Source: Methylobacterium brachythecii
Lineage (GTDB): Bacteria > Pseudomonadota > Alphaproteobacteria > Rhizobiales > Beijerinckiaceae
Direction: 5' to 3'
Length of the DNA stretch: 64,000 bases
NCBI RefSeq assembly: GCF_014196345.1
Contig: NZ_JACIDN010000005.1
Span: 124,001-188,000 of the forward strand
This document shows, piece after piece, positions 55,520-64,000 of this stretch (position 1 is the stretch's first letter; the number at the start of each line of letters is the position of its first letter). A model generated the notes under the pieces. That model was not told the origin of the DNA. It worked only from the letters and a program-made list of their open reading frames with translations, and did not search any database. A program made the translations under genes and the position numbers.

Positions 55520-55546
55520 GCTGGCCGGGTTGGAAAGGAAGCGACA

Positions 55547-56956
55547 ATGACGACGAACGCTCCGCGAGCGGCGATCGATTTCGACGCCTTCGAGCGTGAT
55601 CTGCGTCAGACGTCCCTCGCCAGCAGCGGGTCGCCAGCTCCGGCGCCGTCGCGCTCCGACCCTCTGGCGGAACTCGCCCGCATCGTCGGCCAAGACGATC
55701 CCTTCCGCGCCCTCCTCGCCTCGCGCGGCGATCAGGCCGCCGCACGGCCGGCAAGCGGCCGGATCGAGCCGTCCTTCTTCGAAGCCGGCCCGAGCCACGC
55801 CGAGGCTGCCGCACAGAATTCTCCCGCCGATGCCTTCGACCATTACCTCGCCAGCGTCGAGCAAGGCGCCTATGCCGAGCACACGGCCGGCGACGAGCAG
55901 GATCCGGCCGCCTTCGACGATTCGGGCGCCGGCTACCGTGCTCCCGCCGCCAAGCGCCCGAGCCGGCGGCTCGTGCAGCTCGGCGCCGGTATCGGCGTGC
56001 TCACCCTCTGCGTTAGTGGCGCGCTCGGCCTGAAGCTGATGCGCTCGCACGGTTCGAACGGCGAGCCCGTGACGGTTCTCGCCGACAAGACGCCCCTCAA
56101 GGTCGCGCCGCCGACCGCCGACGGGCTCGAGATCCCCGACCAGAAGAAGCAAATCTACGAGCGCAACGCCAAGGACGGCCAGATCAAGGTCGTCAACCGC
56201 GAGGAGCAGCCCCTCGACGTGGCCCAGGCCGCGCGTTCGGCGAGCGGCAACGGCGCCACCGGTACGACGCCGGGCAATACCGCCCTGCTGACCGATTCGC
56301 TCGGCGAGCCACGCCGCGTGCGGACCGTGTCCGTGAAGCCGGATACCCCGGTCACCGCCGCCTCGCAGGCCCAGGCTCAGGGCCAGCCGCAGCAGCAGCC
56401 CCAGCGCGTCGCCTCGGCCGATGCCGGCCAAGTCTCGCCGATCCCGACCATGATGATGCCCGACGCATCCCCGAGCACCCCGTCGCAGACGCCCACCGCC
56501 CAGCCGCGCAGCGTGACGCGGAGTCTGGCCTCGCGGCCGGTGCAGACGGCCGACGCCTCCGGCTCCACTCCCGCGATGCCGTCAGCCGAACCGGCGCCGG
56601 CTGCCTCCCCGCCGGCCCGCAAGGCGCCGCAGCGGGTCGCCTCGGTCGAAACCACCGCCTCTACCGACGCGGCTCCGGCCCCGGCTCCGAAGGCCACGCC
56701 GTCCACCGCCTCGGTCGGCGGCTTCTCGGTCCAGATCGGCGTGCGCGCCAGCGAGAGCGACGCTCACGCGGCCTTCCGCCAGATGCAGGGCAAGTACAGT
56801 CAGCTCTCCGGCAAGCCCGAGCTGATCCAGCAGGCGGAAGTCGGCGGCAAGTCGATCTACCGCGTCCGCGTCGGGCCGCTGGCCAAGAACGATGCGGCGA
56901 GCCTCTGCACGGAGCTGAAGGGCGCCGGCGGCCAGTGCTTCGTCTCGAAGAACTGA
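55547..56956 (+). CDS. SPOR-domain cell-envelope protein
   Basis: A 469-residue bitopic membrane protein. It has a cytoplasmic Ala-rich N-terminus (about 1-140), one transmembrane helix (about 142-164, GAGIGVLTLCVSGALGLKLM), a long Pro/Ala/Gln periplasmic linker (about 180-385) and a C-terminal SPOR domain (about 388-469, FSVQIGVRASESDAHAAF and IYRVRVGPLAKNDAASLC). SPOR domains bind denuded peptidoglycan at the septum. It is 170 nt before nagZ, a typical pair in this order: SPOR, nagZ. Confidence 0.92.
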   Translation: MTTNAPRAAIDFDAFERDLRQTSLASSGSPAPAPSRSDPLAELARIVGQDDPFRALLASRGDQAAARPASGRIEPSFFEAGPSHAEAAAQNSPADAFDHYLASVEQGAYAEHTAGDEQDPAAFDDSGAGYRAPAAKRPSRRLVQLGAGIGVLTLCVSGALGLKLMRSHGSNGEPVTVLADKTPLKVAPPTADGLEIPDQKKQIYERNAKDGQIKVVNREEQPLDVAQAARSASGNGATGTTPGNTALLTDSLGEPRRVRTVSVKPDTPVTAASQAQAQGQPQQQPQRVASADAGQVSPIPTMMMPDASPSTPSQTPTAQPRSVTRSLASRPVQTADASGSTPAMPSAEPAPAASPPARKAPQRVASVETTASTDAAPAPAPKATPSTASVGGFSVQIGVRASESDAHAAFRQMQGKYSQLSGKPELIQQAEVGGKSIYRVRVGPLAKNDAASLCTELKGAGGQCFVSKN

Positions 56957-57127
56957 GCGCCGCCGCCCCGGCCCTCACCTGATTCTCGAAAGCCACACCG
57001 ATCGGCAGCGTGAGCGCTCCCGGTCGGTTTCATCTTGCGAGGGCGCATGGTGAGGCCAAATCTCAACGTTTATCGTTGACGATTCGACGCTTCGGCCGCT
57101 CCAAGTCGTTGGGACACCCCGCAAGTC

Positions 57128-58135
57128 ATGACCTGCCGTGCTCTGATCCTCGGCTGTTCCGGCAAGACGCTTACGGCGCGTGAGGCTGCGTTCTTTCGCG
57201 ACGTGCAGCCCTGGGGCTTCATCCTGTTCAAGCGGAACATCGGTACGCCCGACGAGGTGCGTGCCTTGACCGCCGCCTTGCGCGACACCGTCGGCCGCGC
57301 CGATGCGCCGGTGCTGATCGACCAGGAAGGCGGCCGCGTACAGCGCATGGGACCGCCCTTCTGGCCGAAATATCCGGCCGGCGCCCGCTTCGGCAGGCTC
57401 AACGGCTCGGCCAAGGCGATGGCTTGGCTCGGCGCGCGGCTGATGGCGCACGATCTGGCGGATGTCGGCATCAACGTCGATTGCGCACCGATGCTCGACG
57501 TGCCCGTCGAGGGCACCCACGAGATCATCGGCGACCGCGCCTATGCCCATGACGCGACCTCGGTCGCCGAGATCGGCCGCGCGGTGGCCGAGGGCCTGAT
57601 GGCCGGCGGCGTGCTTCCGGTGATCAAGCACATTCCCGGACATGGCCGCGCCACCAGCGACAGCCACATGCAGCTTCCGGTGGTCGATGCCGACCGGGCG
57701 AGCCTCGAGGCCACCGACTTCCGGCCGTTCCAGGCGCTCGCCGACATGCCGCTCGCGATGAGCGCGCACGTTGTCTACCCGCATCTCGACCCGAAGAAGC
57801 CGGCCACGCTGTCGCCCGTGATCGTCGAGGAGATCATCCGCGGCGCTATCGGCTTCGACGGCCTGCTGATGACCGACGACCTCTCGATGAAGGCGCTCAA
57901 GGGCTCCTACCGCCGGCGCGCCGAATCCGCTTTCGCCGCCGGAATCGACGTCGCGCTCCACTGCAACGGCCAGATGCGGCAGATGCGCAGTGTCGTCGAG
58001 GGAACACCGCTGCTCGCCGGGAAGCCTCTGCAGCGGGCGCAGGCCGCGCTGGCCCGGCTCTCGGATCGATCCGAGACCTTCGACGTGGCCGAGGCGCGTA
58101 GCCGCTTCGAGGCGGGGCTCGCCGCCGCGGCCTGA
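57128..58135 (+). CDS. nagZ: Beta-N-acetylhexosaminidase NagZ
   Basis: A 335-residue GH3 glycosidase of cell-wall recycling that removes N-acetylglucosamine from muropeptides in the cytosol. The motif K167-HIPGHG (with H172) and the Asp pair in T249-DDLSM are the signature of bacterial NagZ. ATG 57128 gives the family beginning CRALILGCSG. In many Rhizobiales the next genes are scpA, scpB and tatABC; here tatA follows after 148 bp and no scpA/scpB gene is present. The muropeptides it releases can trigger beta-lactamase induction in some bacteria. Confidence 0.96.
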   Translation: MTCRALILGCSGKTLTAREAAFFRDVQPWGFILFKRNIGTPDEVRALTAALRDTVGRADAPVLIDQEGGRVQRMGPPFWPKYPAGARFGRLNGSAKAMAWLGARLMAHDLADVGINVDCAPMLDVPVEGTHEIIGDRAYAHDATSVAEIGRAVAEGLMAGGVLPVIKHIPGHGRATSDSHMQLPVVDADRASLEATDFRPFQALADMPLAMSAHVVYPHLDPKKPATLSPVIVEEIIRGAIGFDGLLMTDDLSMKALKGSYRRRAESAFAAGIDVALHCNGQMRQMRSVVEGTPLLAGKPLQRAQAALARLSDRSETFDVAEARSRFEAGLAAAA

Positions 58136-58283
58136 CGCCGCGAGACATGGCTAGACGGCCGATTTGTAACCACCGCATCGCACAAGCGAACTTGTGTTCG
58201 CATCGGCCGGTCCCTAGGTTGGCCGCAGCTCTTCGAACGGAAAAAGCATCGCGTCGTCAACGGCGCGCTGTAGGATGTGCGCC

Positions 58284-58547
58284 ATGGGTAGCTTGAGTAT
58301 CTGGCACTGGGTCGTCGTGGCGGTGATCGTCATGATGTTGTTTGGCCGCGGCAAGGTCTCCGAGTTGATGGGCGACGTCGCCAAGGGCATCAAAGCCTTC
58401 AAGAAGGGCATGGCCGAGGAAGACGAGGCGCCCAAGCCCCAACAGCCTCCGGTGGCGACGATGCCGAGCGAGCCGGTCCGCACCATCCCGCACCAGGGCG
58501 AGCCGAGCCACGCGCCGGCGCAATCGGCCGATCACCGCGTAGGCTGA
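58284..58547 (+). CDS. tatA: Sec-independent translocase subunit TatA
   Basis: An 87-residue TatA protein with an N-terminal transmembrane helix ([19 protein letters not shown]), hinge FGRGK, amphipathic helix ([20 protein letters not shown]) and a polar tail. ATG 58284 follows AGGATG; the ATG at 58275 would add three residues. It forms the pore of the Tat pathway for folded proteins, such as the molybdenum hydroxylase at 46-49 kb. First gene of tatABC. Confidence 0.95.
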   Translation: MGSLSIWHWVVVAVIVMMLFGRGKVSELMGDVAKGIKAFKKGMAEEDEAPKPQQPPVATMPSEPVRTIPHQGEPSHAPAQSADHRVG

Positions 58548-58603
58548 GGCTCGGGGCCTTTTAGCAGACCCAAGCGGCCTCGCAAGGCGGGACGAACGAC
58601 GTC

Positions 58604-59122
58604 ATGCTGGACTTTAGCTGGGGCGAGGTGATGCTGATCGGCGGCGTCGCCCTGATCGTCATCGGGCCCAAGGACCTGCCGAAGGCCTTGCGCACGGTCG
58701 GGCAGGTCACTTCCAAGGTGCGCCGCATGGCGGGCGAGTTCCAGCACCAGTTCAACGAGGCGATCCGCGAGGCCGAGCTCGACGACATCAAGCGCGACGT
58801 CGAAGGCGTGAAGCGGCAGGCCGAGAGCTTTCGACCGAGCTTCAACCCCGTCGACACGATCCGCAACGAGTTGAAGAGTGCCGTCGAGGGCCGCACCGCG
58901 ACGAAAGCCACCGATCCGGCACCAGACCTCATGCAGAGCACCGCACCGGCGGCCATCGCGGGCGCCGATGACGAGGCCACCGAGCGGCTCTCGCAGGGCG
59001 GAAGCTACGACGTCCCACGGCCCACCGAACTCTCCGAGGTCGTGCAGCCCGAGACGACCCACGTCACGCCGCCGCACGCCCAACCCAGCGAACCGAAACC
59101 GTCGGACGGCCAGCCTTCATGA
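58604..59122 (+). CDS. tatB: Sec-independent translocase subunit TatB
   Basis: A 172-residue TatB with the N-terminal helix (MLDFSWGEVMLIGGVALIVIG, here split) and the conserved GPKDLPKALR hinge, then a long charged amphipathic helix (RRMAGEFQHQFNEAIREAEL) and a low-complexity tail. It is the substrate-receptor partner of TatC. Its stop overlaps the tatC start (ATGA at 59119-59122), so translation is coupled. Confidence 0.95.
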   Translation: MLDFSWGEVMLIGGVALIVIGPKDLPKALRTVGQVTSKVRRMAGEFQHQFNEAIREAELDDIKRDVEGVKRQAESFRPSFNPVDTIRNELKSAVEGRTATKATDPAPDLMQSTAPAAIAGADDEATERLSQGGSYDVPRPTELSEVVQPETTHVTPPHAQPSEPKPSDGQPS

Positions 59123-59919
59123 ACACCGAGCGGGACGAGGCCGACATCGAGGCTTCGCGCGCGCCGCTGCTCGAACACCTGATCGAGTTGCGCGCCCGGC
59201 TGATCAAATCGCTGATCGCTTTCGTGCTGATGTTCTTTGGGTGCTTCTTCTTCTCCCGGAACATCTACAACCTGCTGGTCCACCCCTACGTCTCGGTGGT
59301 GGGCGCGGCCAATGCCGAGCTGATCGCGACGCATTTCCTCGAGCAGATCTTCACCAACATCAAACTCAGCGTGTTCGGAGCGGGCTTCCTGGCCTTTCCG
59401 GTCATCGCCACGCAGGTTTACGCCTTCGTCGCCCCCGGACTCTACCGGAACGAGCGCCAGGCCTTTCTGCCGTACCTCGTCGCGACGCCGATCTTCTTCA
59501 TCCTCGGCGCGCTCGTCGTCTATTTCCTGGCGATGCCGCTGCTGATCTCGTTCTCGGTGTCGCTGCAGCAGGTCGGCGTGGCCGGCGAGCCGACGATCAA
59601 GCTGCTCCCGAAGGTCGACGAGTACCTTTCGCTGATCATGACCCTGATCTTCGCCTTCGGCCTCGCCTTCCAGATGCCGGTGATCCTGACGCTGCTTGGC
59701 CAAGTCGGCATCATCGACCAGGCTTTCCTCAAGGAGAAGCGCCGCTACGCCATCGTCCTCGTCTTCGTTGCGGCCGCCGTGCTGACGCCGCCGGACGTGA
59801 TCTCGCAGCTCTCCCTCGCGCTACCGATGCTGCTTCTCTACGAGGCCTCGGTGTTCTCGGTGGGCCGCGTCGAGAAGATGCGCAAGGCGAAGCGCGTGGA
59901 GGCGGGACTGGAGCCTTAG
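59119..59919 (+). CDS. tatC: Sec-independent translocase subunit TatC
   Basis: A 266-residue polytopic protein with six helices. The N-terminal LLEHLIELRARLIKSL, the loop QVYAFVAPGLYRNERQAF and FAFGLAFQMPVILTLL are TatC signatures. It recognises the twin-arginine signal. The ATG overlaps tatB. The tatC stop is 11 nt before a long palindromic repeat that separates it from serS. Confidence 0.97.
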   Translation: MNTERDEADIEASRAPLLEHLIELRARLIKSLIAFVLMFFGCFFFSRNIYNLLVHPYVSVVGAANAELIATHFLEQIFTNIKLSVFGAGFLAFPVIATQVYAFVAPGLYRNERQAFLPYLVATPIFFILGALVVYFLAMPLLISFSVSLQQVGVAGEPTIKLLPKVDEYLSLIMTLIFAFGLAFQMPVILTLLGQVGIIDQAFLKEKRRYAIVLVFVAAAVLTPPDVISQLSLALPMLLLYEASVFSVGRVEKMRKAKRVEAGLEP

Positions 59920-59930
59920 GGGGGAGGCCC

Positions 59931-60057
59931 TCCGTCATTCCGGGGGCGCGGAGCGGAACCCGGAATCCACGACTGGGCACGACGCTGCCACCTGATCCCG
60001 CGTACCCGCATCACGGGTGGATTCCGGCTTCCGCTCCGCGGCCCCGGAATGACGGAG
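59931..60057. repeat. Long palindromic repeat after tatC
   Basis: The left arm TCCGTCATTCCGGGGGCGCG begins at 59931 and the right arm ends GGCCCCGGAATGACGGA at 60057; the inner sides GCGGAACCCGGAATCCAC and GGTGGATTCCGG also pair. The middle 47 nt contain CCCGCATCACGGG, the inverse of the CCCGTGATGCG in the repeat at 62350, so these two are copies in opposite direction. Confidence 0.9.
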
Positions 60058-60133
60058 GGAGATGAGGAGCGCGCACCGCTGATCGTGGACATGCGGACGG
60101 CTTACTGACAGAAGGCAGGCCGGATCATCCTCC

Positions 60134-60252
60134 CCCGTCATTCCGGGGCTCGCCAGAGGCGAGAACCCGGAATCCAGATCCGCCGACGGCATCTCGTTCT
60201 GCACCGGCGGCGTGTCTGGATTCCGGGTTCCGCTCCGCGGCCCCGGAATGAC
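60134..60252. repeat. Long palindromic repeat just upstream of serS
   Basis: The left arm CCCGTCATTCCGGGGCTCGC begins at 60134, the inner side GAGAACCCGGAATCCAGA pairs with TCTGGATTCCGGGTTCCGC, and the right arm GGCCCCGGAATGAC ends at 60252. It is the same family as the repeats at 59931 and 62350 but with a different middle. It ends 17 nt before the serS ATG. Confidence 0.9.
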
Positions 60253-60269
60253 AGCCGCCGAGCCGTTTC

Positions 60270-61553
60270 ATGCACGACATCCGCGCCATTCGCGAGAATC
60301 CCGACGCCTTCGACTCCGACCTCGCCCGGCGCGGCCTCGACCCGCTGAGCGCCTCGCTGATCGGCCTCGACGACGCGCGCAAGGCCGCGACCTCGGCGGC
60401 TCAGGCTAACCAGGAGCGGCGCAACGCGCTCTCCAAGGAGATCGGCGGCGCCAAGAAGGCCAAGGACGAGGCCCGCGCCGGCGAGCTGATGGCCGAGGTC
60501 GCGCGGCTCAAGGAAAACGCCTCCCGGCTCGAGACCGAGCAGACCCAGGCCGGCAAGACCCTCGACGACGAGCTGGCAAAAATCCCGAACCGGCCGAAAG
60601 CCGAAGTCCCCCCGGGCGTCGACGAGCACGGCAATGTCGAGTATCGCCGCCACGATTCCGAGCGCGCGCGGCTGAGCGAAGGCCGCGAGCATTTCGAGCT
60701 CGGCGAAGCCACCGGCCTGATGGATTTCGAGGCGGCAGCCCGGATGTCGGGCTCGCGCTTTGTGGTGCTGAAGGGCCAGCTCGCGCGGCTGGAGCGGACG
60801 ATCGGGCAGTTCATGCTCGACCTGCACACGACCGAGCACGGATACACGGAGGTGGCTCCGCCAATCCTTGTGCGCGACGAAGCCATGTTCGGCACGGCAC
60901 AGCTTCCAAAATTTCGGGACGATCAGTTTGCGGCGGGTGATGGCTTCTGGCTCGTCCCCACTGCCGAAGTCCCGCTGACCAACCTCGTCCGCGAATCCAT
61001 TCTCTCTGAGGACGAACTCCCCCTGCGCTTCACGGCCCTCACCCCCTGCTTCCGCGCGGAAGCCGGTGCGGCCGGTCGCGACACGCGCGGCATGCTGCGC
61101 CAGCACCAGTTCAACAAGGTCGAGCTGGTCTCGATCACGGCTCCGGAAAAGTCGGAAGAAGAGCACGAGCGCATGCTCGCCTGCGCCGAGGCGGTGCTGA
61201 AAAAGCTCGACCTGACCTACCGGGTCATGACGCTCTGCACCGGTGACATGGGATTTGCATCGCAAAAGACCTACGACATCGAGGTCTGGGTGCCCGGCCA
61301 GCAAACCTATCGCGAAATCTCGTCCTGCTCGGTCTGCGGCGACTTCCAGGCCCGGCGCATGAACGCGCGCTATCGGGGCAAGGACGGCAAGCCGGCCTTC
61401 GTCCACACGCTCAACGGCTCGGGCGTCGCGGTCGGCCGCGCGCTGATCGCGGTGATGGAAAACTACCAGAACCCGGATGGGAGCGTCACGATTCCGTCCG
61501 TGCTTCAGCCCTATATGGGCGGCCTCAACCGGATCGAGGGACCAAGCACCTGA
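60270..61553 (+). CDS. serS: Seryl-tRNA synthetase
   Basis: A 427-residue class II synthetase. The N-terminal coiled-coil arm (about 27-100, [18 protein letters not shown]), motif 2 ([20 protein letters not shown]) and motif 3 ([18 protein letters not shown]) are present. ATG 60270 has no clear Shine-Dalgarno sequence and lies 17 nt after a palindromic repeat, so the repeat may affect its translation. Its stop overlaps the surE start by 1 nt (TGATG). SerS charges both serine and, for SelA, selenocysteine tRNA. Confidence 0.97.
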   Translation: MHDIRAIRENPDAFDSDLARRGLDPLSASLIGLDDARKAATSAAQANQERRNALSKEIGGAKKAKDEARAGELMAEVARLKENASRLETEQTQAGKTLDDELAKIPNRPKAEVPPGVDEHGNVEYRRHDSERARLSEGREHFELGEATGLMDFEAAARMSGSRFVVLKGQLARLERTIGQFMLDLHTTEHGYTEVAPPILVRDEAMFGTAQLPKFRDDQFAAGDGFWLVPTAEVPLTNLVRESILSEDELPLRFTALTPCFRAEAGAAGRDTRGMLRQHQFNKVELVSITAPEKSEEEHERMLACAEAVLKKLDLTYRVMTLCTGDMGFASQKTYDIEVWVPGQQTYREISSCSVCGDFQARRMNARYRGKDGKPAFVHTLNGSGVAVGRALIAVMENYQNPDGSVTIPSVLQPYMGGLNRIEGPST

Positions 61554-62317
61554 TGCGCATTCTCGTCACCAACGACGACGGCATTCATGCGCCGGGGCTC
61601 GAAACCCTGGAGGCCATCGCCCGCCAGGTCAGCGACGACGTCTGGGTGGTCGCGCCGGAATACGACCAGTCCGGCGTCTCGCATTCGCTCTCGCTCAACG
61701 ACCCGCTGCGGCTGCGCCAGATCTCGGAAAAGCGTTTTGCCGTGAAGGGCACGCCCTCCGACTGCGTGATCATGGGCATCGCCCACATCCTCAAGGACGC
61801 CAAGCCCGACCTCGTCCTGTCCGGGGTCAATCGCGGCCAGAACGTCGCCGAGGACGTAACCTATTCGGGCACGATCGCCGCGGCGATGGAGGGGACGATC
61901 CTCGGCGTGCCGTCGATCGCCCTGAGCCAGGCCTACGGCCATGGCGGCCGGGCCGGCATCAAATTCCACTGCTCGGCCGAGCACGGCGCGCGCGTGGTGC
62001 GCAAGATCCTGGAAGTCGGGATCGAGCCCGGCATCGTCGTCAACGTGAATTTTCCGGATTGCGAGCCGGGCGACGTACAGGGCATCGCGGTGGCGGCTCA
62101 GGGCCAGCGAAACCAGGCGCTGCTGGCGATCGACGCCCGCCACGACGGACGCGGCAACCCGTATTTCTGGCTCGCCTTCGCCAAGGCCCGCTTCGAACCG
62201 GGCAACGGCTCCGACCTCAAGGCGATCGCCGATCACAAGATCTCGGTGACGCCATTGAAGCTGAACCTGACGGACGAGCCGACGCTGACGCGCTTTGCGA
62301 AGGCGTTCGAACAGTAA
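61553..62317 (+). CDS. surE: 5'/3'-nucleotidase SurE
   Basis: A 254-residue survival protein, a metal-dependent nucleotide phosphatase. The opening [16 protein letters not shown] holds the metal-binding Asp pair, and SGVNRGQNVAEDVTYSGTIA (split as SGVNRGQN and TYSGTIAAAMEG) is the catalytic loop. It shares the TGATG junction with serS. A pcm gene follows after 182 nt, with a palindromic repeat between. surE-pcm linkage is typical of proteobacteria, where both protect stationary-phase cells. Confidence 0.97.
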   Translation: MRILVTNDDGIHAPGLETLEAIARQVSDDVWVVAPEYDQSGVSHSLSLNDPLRLRQISEKRFAVKGTPSDCVIMGIAHILKDAKPDLVLSGVNRGQNVAEDVTYSGTIAAAMEGTILGVPSIALSQAYGHGGRAGIKFHCSAEHGARVVRKILEVGIEPGIVVNVNFPDCEPGDVQGIAVAAQGQRNQALLAIDARHDGRGNPYFWLAFAKARFEPGNGSDLKAIADHKISVTPLKLNLTDEPTLTRFAKAFEQ

Positions 62318-62349
62318 CGGGACAGGCTGCCGCCGGCGCTACACGCGAC

Positions 62350-62460
62350 CGTCATTCTGGGGCTCGCTGCAAGCGAGAACCCGGAATCCACCCGTGATGC
62401 GCGGGCGTGGTCGCGGCCAATCGTGGATTCCGGGTTCCGCTTCGCGGCCCCGGAATGACG
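62350..62460. repeat. Long palindromic repeat between surE and pcm
   Basis: The left arm CGTCATTCTGGGGCTCGCTG begins at 62350, GAGAACCCGGAATCCAC pairs with GTGGATTCCGGGTTCCGC, and the right arm GCGGCCCCGGAATGACG ends at 62460. The middle (CCCGTGATGCGCGGGCG and on) matches, in opposite direction, the middle of the repeat at 59931. The pcm start lies 40 nt downstream. Confidence 0.9.
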
Positions 62461-62499
62461 TGGCAGGGTTCGTCAAACCCAACTCATGAGGTGGTCGTT

Positions 62500-63168
62500 A
62501 TGCACGTCGCGGGGGAGGGGGACGACACCTCTGCGATCGGCGATGCGGCCTTCGTGCTGCTGCTGCGCGAGCGCGGCACCCGCGACACCGCCGTCCTGCG
62601 CGCCATGGAGTTGGTGCCGCGCGAGTGGTTCGTCCCCCCGACGCTGCTCGCCCATGCGCGGCGCGACATCGCCCTGCCGCTCCCCTGCGGGCAGAGCATG
62701 ACGGCGCCGACGACGGTCGCCGCCATGCTCGGTCTGCTGAACGTGCCGGCCGGCGGCCGGGTCCTCGAGATCGGCACAGGCTCCGGCTACGTCACGGCGC
62801 TCCTGGTCTATCTCGGCAGCGGCCAGGTGCGCAGCATCGAGCGCCAGGGTGGGCTCGCCCGGGCAGCCCATGACCGGCTAGGCAGCGACCATGCCGGAAC
62901 CACCATCGAGGCCGGCGACGGCCTGGATGCCGGCTTGATCGGGGAGGGCGGGTTCGACCGCATTCTCGTCAACGGCGCCTGCGCCGACATCCCCGCGCAC
63001 CTCACCCGAGCACTCGCGCCCGGCGGACGGCTGGTCGGCGCCGTCGCTACGGGGCAGGGGACGCGCATCGCCGTCGTCGACCGCGCGGCGGATGGCCGCT
63101 TCACCAAACGAACCGAGATGACCTGCCGCCTGCCGCCCCTGACGGCAGTTCGAACCACTGTGCCCTGA
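62500..63168 (+). CDS. pcm: Protein-L-isoaspartate O-methyltransferase
   Basis: A 222-residue SAM-dependent repair methyltransferase that recognises isoaspartate in damaged proteins. The SAM motif VLEIGTGSGYVTALLV is clear, and VPREWFVPP near the N-terminus and LPCGQSMTAPT are typical. ATG 62500 was chosen because GAGGTGG (62488-62494) precedes it and the frame upstream runs into the repeat. It follows surE across a palindromic repeat. The C-terminus is close to the family end. Confidence 0.93.
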   Translation: MHVAGEGDDTSAIGDAAFVLLLRERGTRDTAVLRAMELVPREWFVPPTLLAHARRDIALPLPCGQSMTAPTTVAAMLGLLNVPAGGRVLEIGTGSGYVTALLVYLGSGQVRSIERQGGLARAAHDRLGSDHAGTTIEAGDGLDAGLIGEGGFDRILVNGACADIPAHLTRALAPGGRLVGAVATGQGTRIAVVDRAADGRFTKRTEMTCRLPPLTAVRTTVP

Positions 63169-63300
63169 CGGCATCGACGCTATTGCGAAAGGTTCCCCGT
63201 TCTCGCGAATGCCGGCCAATCTTGGTGAACGGGAACGGTTGTTTAACCTGAATCCCTTTTGAATGAGGTCATCAAGTTGCGTCTGTAAGCGGGTGCGTCG

Positions 63301-64000
63301 ATGCGAGTGCGTGGGGCGGGACTAGGGAAGACGTTGTCGCGTCTTGCCCTCATCGGAATGATCGGCGGCGGCACCGCCGCCTGCTCCTCGGACGCGTCGC
63401 GCCTCAGCGACCCGTTCACCAACCCCTTCTCGTCGAGCGAACCTGCCGCCACCGGCAGCCTCGGCGAAGGCGGGGAGTCCATGACGTCGGCCCCGGCCAT
63501 CCGCACCTCGCGCATCCAGTCGCAGGAGCTCGCCGCTCCCGGCAGCAGGATGACTGCTCGCCCACTGCCGACGCCCCGCGTCGCCGCGGCCGAGCCCGTC
63601 ATGAGCGCTGGCGGCGCAGTCGACGGCATGAACCCGAGCGCCGGCAAGGCCATGACGCCCCGCGTCTCGCCGGCCGCTCCGCAGCCGAAGATGGTGTTCG
63701 GCAAGGGTCCGCAGGCCGAGAAGCTCGACAAGGCCGCAGAGGCCCGTCGCGAAGCCGAGGCTCGCAAAGAAGCGGAGGCCAAGAAGCAGGCCGACGCCCG
63801 CAAGGCAGCCGAGGCGAAGAAGGCCGCCGAGTCCAAGAGCGCGCCGAAGCACAGCGCCAAGGCCGAGACGAAGCCGGACCCGAAGGCCGACAAGAAGGTC
63901 GACGCCAAGCGCGAGGCCGAGGCCAAGGCCGCCAAGGCTGAAGCGTCGAAGAAGGTCGCCGAGGCCAAGGCTGCCGAAGCCGCCGCGAAGGCCTCCGCCA
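63301..64000 (+). CDS. Lipoprotein with Lys/Ala-rich region, probably an M23 peptidase (partial)
   Basis: The first 233 codons of a protein that runs past the right edge. The signal peptide (RLALIGMIGGGTAAC) has a possible lipobox with Cys28. A Ser/Pro/Ala-rich region (30-140) is followed by Lys/Glu/Ala repeats (about 145-233; AEARREAEARKEAEAKKQAD and similar) that would form a long helix. The M23 (LytM/NlpD) domain usual for the gene after surE-pcm would lie beyond the window, so the peptidase call is inferred from place. The -3 residue of the lipobox is Thr, weak for lipid modification. Confidence 0.6.
   Translation, partial: MRVRGAGLGKTLSRLALIGMIGGGTAACSSDASRLSDPFTNPFSSSEPAATGSLGEGGESMTSAPAIRTSRIQSQELAAPGSRMTARPLPTPRVAAAEPVMSAGGAVDGMNPSAGKAMTPRVSPAAPQPKMVFGKGPQAEKLDKAAEARREAEARKEAEAKKQADARKAAEAKKAAESKSAPKHSAKAETKPDPKADKKVDAKREAEAKAAKAEASKKVAEAKAAEAAAKASA

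Overview
The window is a chromosomal stretch of a high-GC alphaproteobacterium of the Rhizobiales, most likely Methylobacterium/Methylorubrum or a close relative. The case rests on a lanmodulin-like EF-hand protein at 17519-17935, several small families common in Rhizobiales (DUF6460, DUF3297, DUF3429, DUF2336), a nagZ-tatABC-serS-surE-pcm order typical of the group, and GTG starts with 4-nt stop/start overlaps. No phage, plasmid, integrase, IS transposase, CRISPR array or rRNA was found. One tRNA is present (Gly-GCC).

Layout. 1-2.1 kb: an Old Yellow Enzyme cut by the left edge and its divergent LysR regulator. 2.2-7.6 kb: an exported caspase-fold protein that has lost its catalytic residues, a DinB-like protein, two small secreted proteins, a thiamine-binding-type protein, tRNA-Gly and a DUF6460 membrane protein. 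7.8-17.2 kb: an esterase, a frameshifted MHYT-GGDEF-EAL protein, the lhr-pdeM DNA-repair pair with a palindromic repeat inserted in frame in the helicase, and a FAD monooxygenase/TetR pair with twin operators. 17.5-21.7 kb: the lanmodulin-like protein, DUF3429 and a long PodJ-like coiled-coil/SEL1 protein. 22-28 kb: a beta-oxidation cluster (acyl-CoA dehydrogenase, thiolase, DUF2059, FadJ-type bifunctional enzyme). 28-38 kb: DUF2336, a Pmp3-type peptide, an AprI/Inh-like protein, a 2-hydroxyacid dehydrogenase, leuC, an EamA transporter, an SDR/TetR pair and a malic enzyme with a phosphotransacetylase-like domain. 38-46 kb: an acetyltransferase, two small conserved genes, a three-gene surface-glycan operon, aspS and rnd. 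46-53 kb: a two-subunit molybdenum hydroxylase, a large exported protein of unknown function, erpA, dgt and a Gly/Tyr-rich secreted protein. 53-64 kb: a thioesterase, argS, a SPOR protein, nagZ, tatABC, serS, surE, pcm and the start of a lipoprotein that is probably an M23-type factor.

The most unusual items are the lanmodulin relative in which two of four metal loops lack the diagnostic proline, the 96-bp palindrome that adds exactly 32 codons to the Lhr-type helicase, the pseudo-caspase with a long Gln-rich tail, and three long palindromic repeats that occupy the gaps between tatC, serS, surE and pcm. Three divergent regulator or promoter regions carry clear inverted repeats. All family names come from reading the translated sequences; no database search was run.
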